Below, in pieces: positions 4,399-5,527 of a stretch of 5,527 bases of DNA. The stretch is from positions 1 to 5,527 of the forward strand of contig JAOZGF010000268.1 in NCBI GenBank assembly GCA_027491845.1, read 5' to 3'. Every line of letters begins with the position of its first letter. Positions within the stretch are counted from its first letter, which is position 1. The position numbers and the translations under genes are program-made. Below the pieces are notes generated by a model. The model was not told the origin of the DNA and did not search any database. It saw only the letters and a program-made list of their open reading frames with translations. The stretch comes from Thermoproteota archaeon (GTDB lineage: Archaea; Korarchaeota; JAOZGF01).

Positions 4399-5527
4399 TT
4401 GGAAGGAGTTGTTAAAACAGCTTGCGGACTCTGTCCTCACTCGTGCGGAATGAACGTTTATGTGGAAAACGGCAGGGTTGTTAGGGTTGAAGGAAGCCGT
4501 GAACACCCTATCAACAAAGGCCTGCTTTGCCCAAAGGGTAGGGCTGCAGTTGAATACCTGTACTCAAGGCACAGGGTAACCCATCCCCATGTAAAGGTGA
4601 ATGGAAAGTGGGTTAAAACGGATTGGGACACTGTTCTCGACGTGATAAAAGACAAGTTGGTTGAGATCAAGGAAAAGAATGGTGCCAGGGCCATTGGAGC
4701 TTACGTCGGCATGTCTGTCCTTTTAAGCGGTACAATTACAGTTGAACTAATTAGGAGGTTCATGCATTTACTTGGTTCGCCCAATCTCTTCTCAGTTGAA
4801 AGCATGTGTTTTAGGTCTAGGATACTCGCTTACATCTCAACCTTCGGCAAGTTCCTAGTTGCAGATGTTGAAAACTCCAACTGCATCATCGTGTGGGGCC
4901 ATAACCCCCACAATTCAAACTTTCCCCTGGCAAATAAAATAGTTAAGTCAAGGAACAGGGGGGCTAAATTAATTGTCATTGACCCTGTTAAGACGAATCT
5001 AGCTGATAAAGCCCATATTTTCGCGCAAATAAAACCAGGGAAAGACATTTACCTGGCGTTAGCATTGCTTAACGTGATTATTGATAGGGGCCTTTATAAT
5101 AAGGAAATCGTTGATAAATGGGCTGAGGGCTTCAACCAACTTAAGGAGCATGTCAGTGAATATCGGCCAGGTAAGGTGGCTGAGTTAACAGGGGTTGAAA
5201 AAGAAAAAATTGTGGAGATAGCTGAAACTTACGTGGAAAACAAGCCTGCATGCATTGTTCAAGGGACAAATTCATTGGACCAATCACTTAACGGATTCCA
5301 GGTTTCAAGGGCCATAGCAATTCTTCAAGGCATAACTGGAAACATAGATGTGAAAGGCGGATTTATTAGGGCTTCAAGACCCAGATCAAGGCCTCTCAGC
5401 ATCATTGAAGGGATCGCACAGCCCAGAGAAAAACCCATTGGAATAGATGACTACCCTCTCTTCCACGGTTTTTGGGGAAGGGTGTTCGGCGAAGGACAGT
5501 CCATGATGCTTGTTTCATCCATACTTG
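4399..5527 (+). CDS. Molybdopterin-dependent oxidoreductase, DMSO reductase superfamily, N-terminal part (runs off the window)
   Basis: This is the catalytic subunit of a molybdenum or tungsten bis-MGD enzyme; 376 codons are visible of a family usually 650-900 residues long. The N-terminus holds a 4Fe-4S site, C9-x2-C12-x3-C16-x27-C44, followed by PKG. The family's metal ligand falls at C137 (SVESMC), a Cys and not selenocysteine. Later blocks include VWGHNPHNSNFP, a DPVKT segment (D195) with IKPGKD for cofactor binding, and LQGITGNIDVKGG (T313 onward). The start is TTG 4399, supported by GAGGT 7 bases upstream and bounded by a stop at 4375. The protein begins right at the iron-sulfur domain with no Tat signal, so it is probably cytoplasmic. 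The residue after C137 is Phe, whereas formate dehydrogenases have His there, which argues against that activity. Polysulfide/thiosulfate reductase-like, acetylene hydratase-like or uncharacterised subgroups remain possible, and the substrate cannot be named. Partner subunits, if any, would lie beyond the right edge. Confidence 0.9.
   Translation, partial: MEGVVKTACGLCPHSCGMNVYVENGRVVRVEGSREHPINKGLLCPKGRAAVEYLYSRHRVTHPHVKVNGKWVKTDWDTVLDVIKDKLVEIKEKNGARAIGAYVGMSVLLSGTITVELIRRFMHLLGSPNLFSVESMCFRSRILAYISTFGKFLVADVENSNCIIVWGHNPHNSNFPLANKIVKSRNRGAKLIVIDPVKTNLADKAHIFAQIKPGKDIYLALALLNVIIDRGLYNKEIVDKWAEGFNQLKEHVSEYRPGKVAELTGVEKEKIVEIAETYVENKPACIVQGTNSLDQSLNGFQVSRAIAILQGITGNIDVKGGFIRASRPRSRPLSIIEGIAQPREKPIGIDDYPLFHGFWGRVFGEGQSMMLVSSIL

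Overview
The window looks archaeal, most likely from a Thermoproteota/TACK-type lineage, although the taxon is an inference. The reasons are TATA-like boxes (TTTAAA cores) about 25 bases before expected transcript starts, Shine-Dalgarno motifs complementary to archaeal 16S rRNA (GGAGG, GAGGT), frequent TTG/GTG starts, a solute-binding protein with a C-terminal membrane anchor, and protein sequences that resemble archaeal members of their families. Base composition is moderate and even across the genes, and I see no transposase, integrase, CRISPR array, rRNA or tRNA.

Left part (1-3034, + strand): a compact operon. It begins inside a cluster A-I (ZnuA/TroA-like) metal-binding protein whose N-terminus lies outside the window, followed by a ZnuC/TroB-like ATPase and a ZnuB/TroC-like permease. 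These three genes overlap end to start and together form one ABC importer, probably for a divalent metal such as zinc or manganese. Eleven bases after the permease comes an AAG/MPG-family 3-methyladenine DNA glycosylase, probably on the same transcript.

Middle (3035-3444): a 410-base gap between convergent genes with no convincing protein gene. It contains a 9-base tandem repeat (3.4 copies), a 19-base imperfect direct repeat near its two ends, and a TATA-like box that closely matches the one before the oxidoreductase gene. It may be a decayed insertion or gene, or may encode a small RNA.

Right part (3445-5527): a minus-strand SAM hydrolase (SAM hydroxide adenosyltransferase, DUF62 family) is divergent from a plus-strand molybdopterin oxidoreductase (DMSO reductase superfamily) that runs off the window. 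The latter starts at TTG 4399. Their 147-base shared control region holds a perfect 8-bp dyad next to a palindromic TATA element, which suggests a bidirectional promoter with an operator.

I found no clear new multi-gene system. The best leads are the altered metal site and surface anchoring of the binding protein, the divergent active-site region of the glycosylase, the dyad promoter, and the repeat-bounded intergenic segment.
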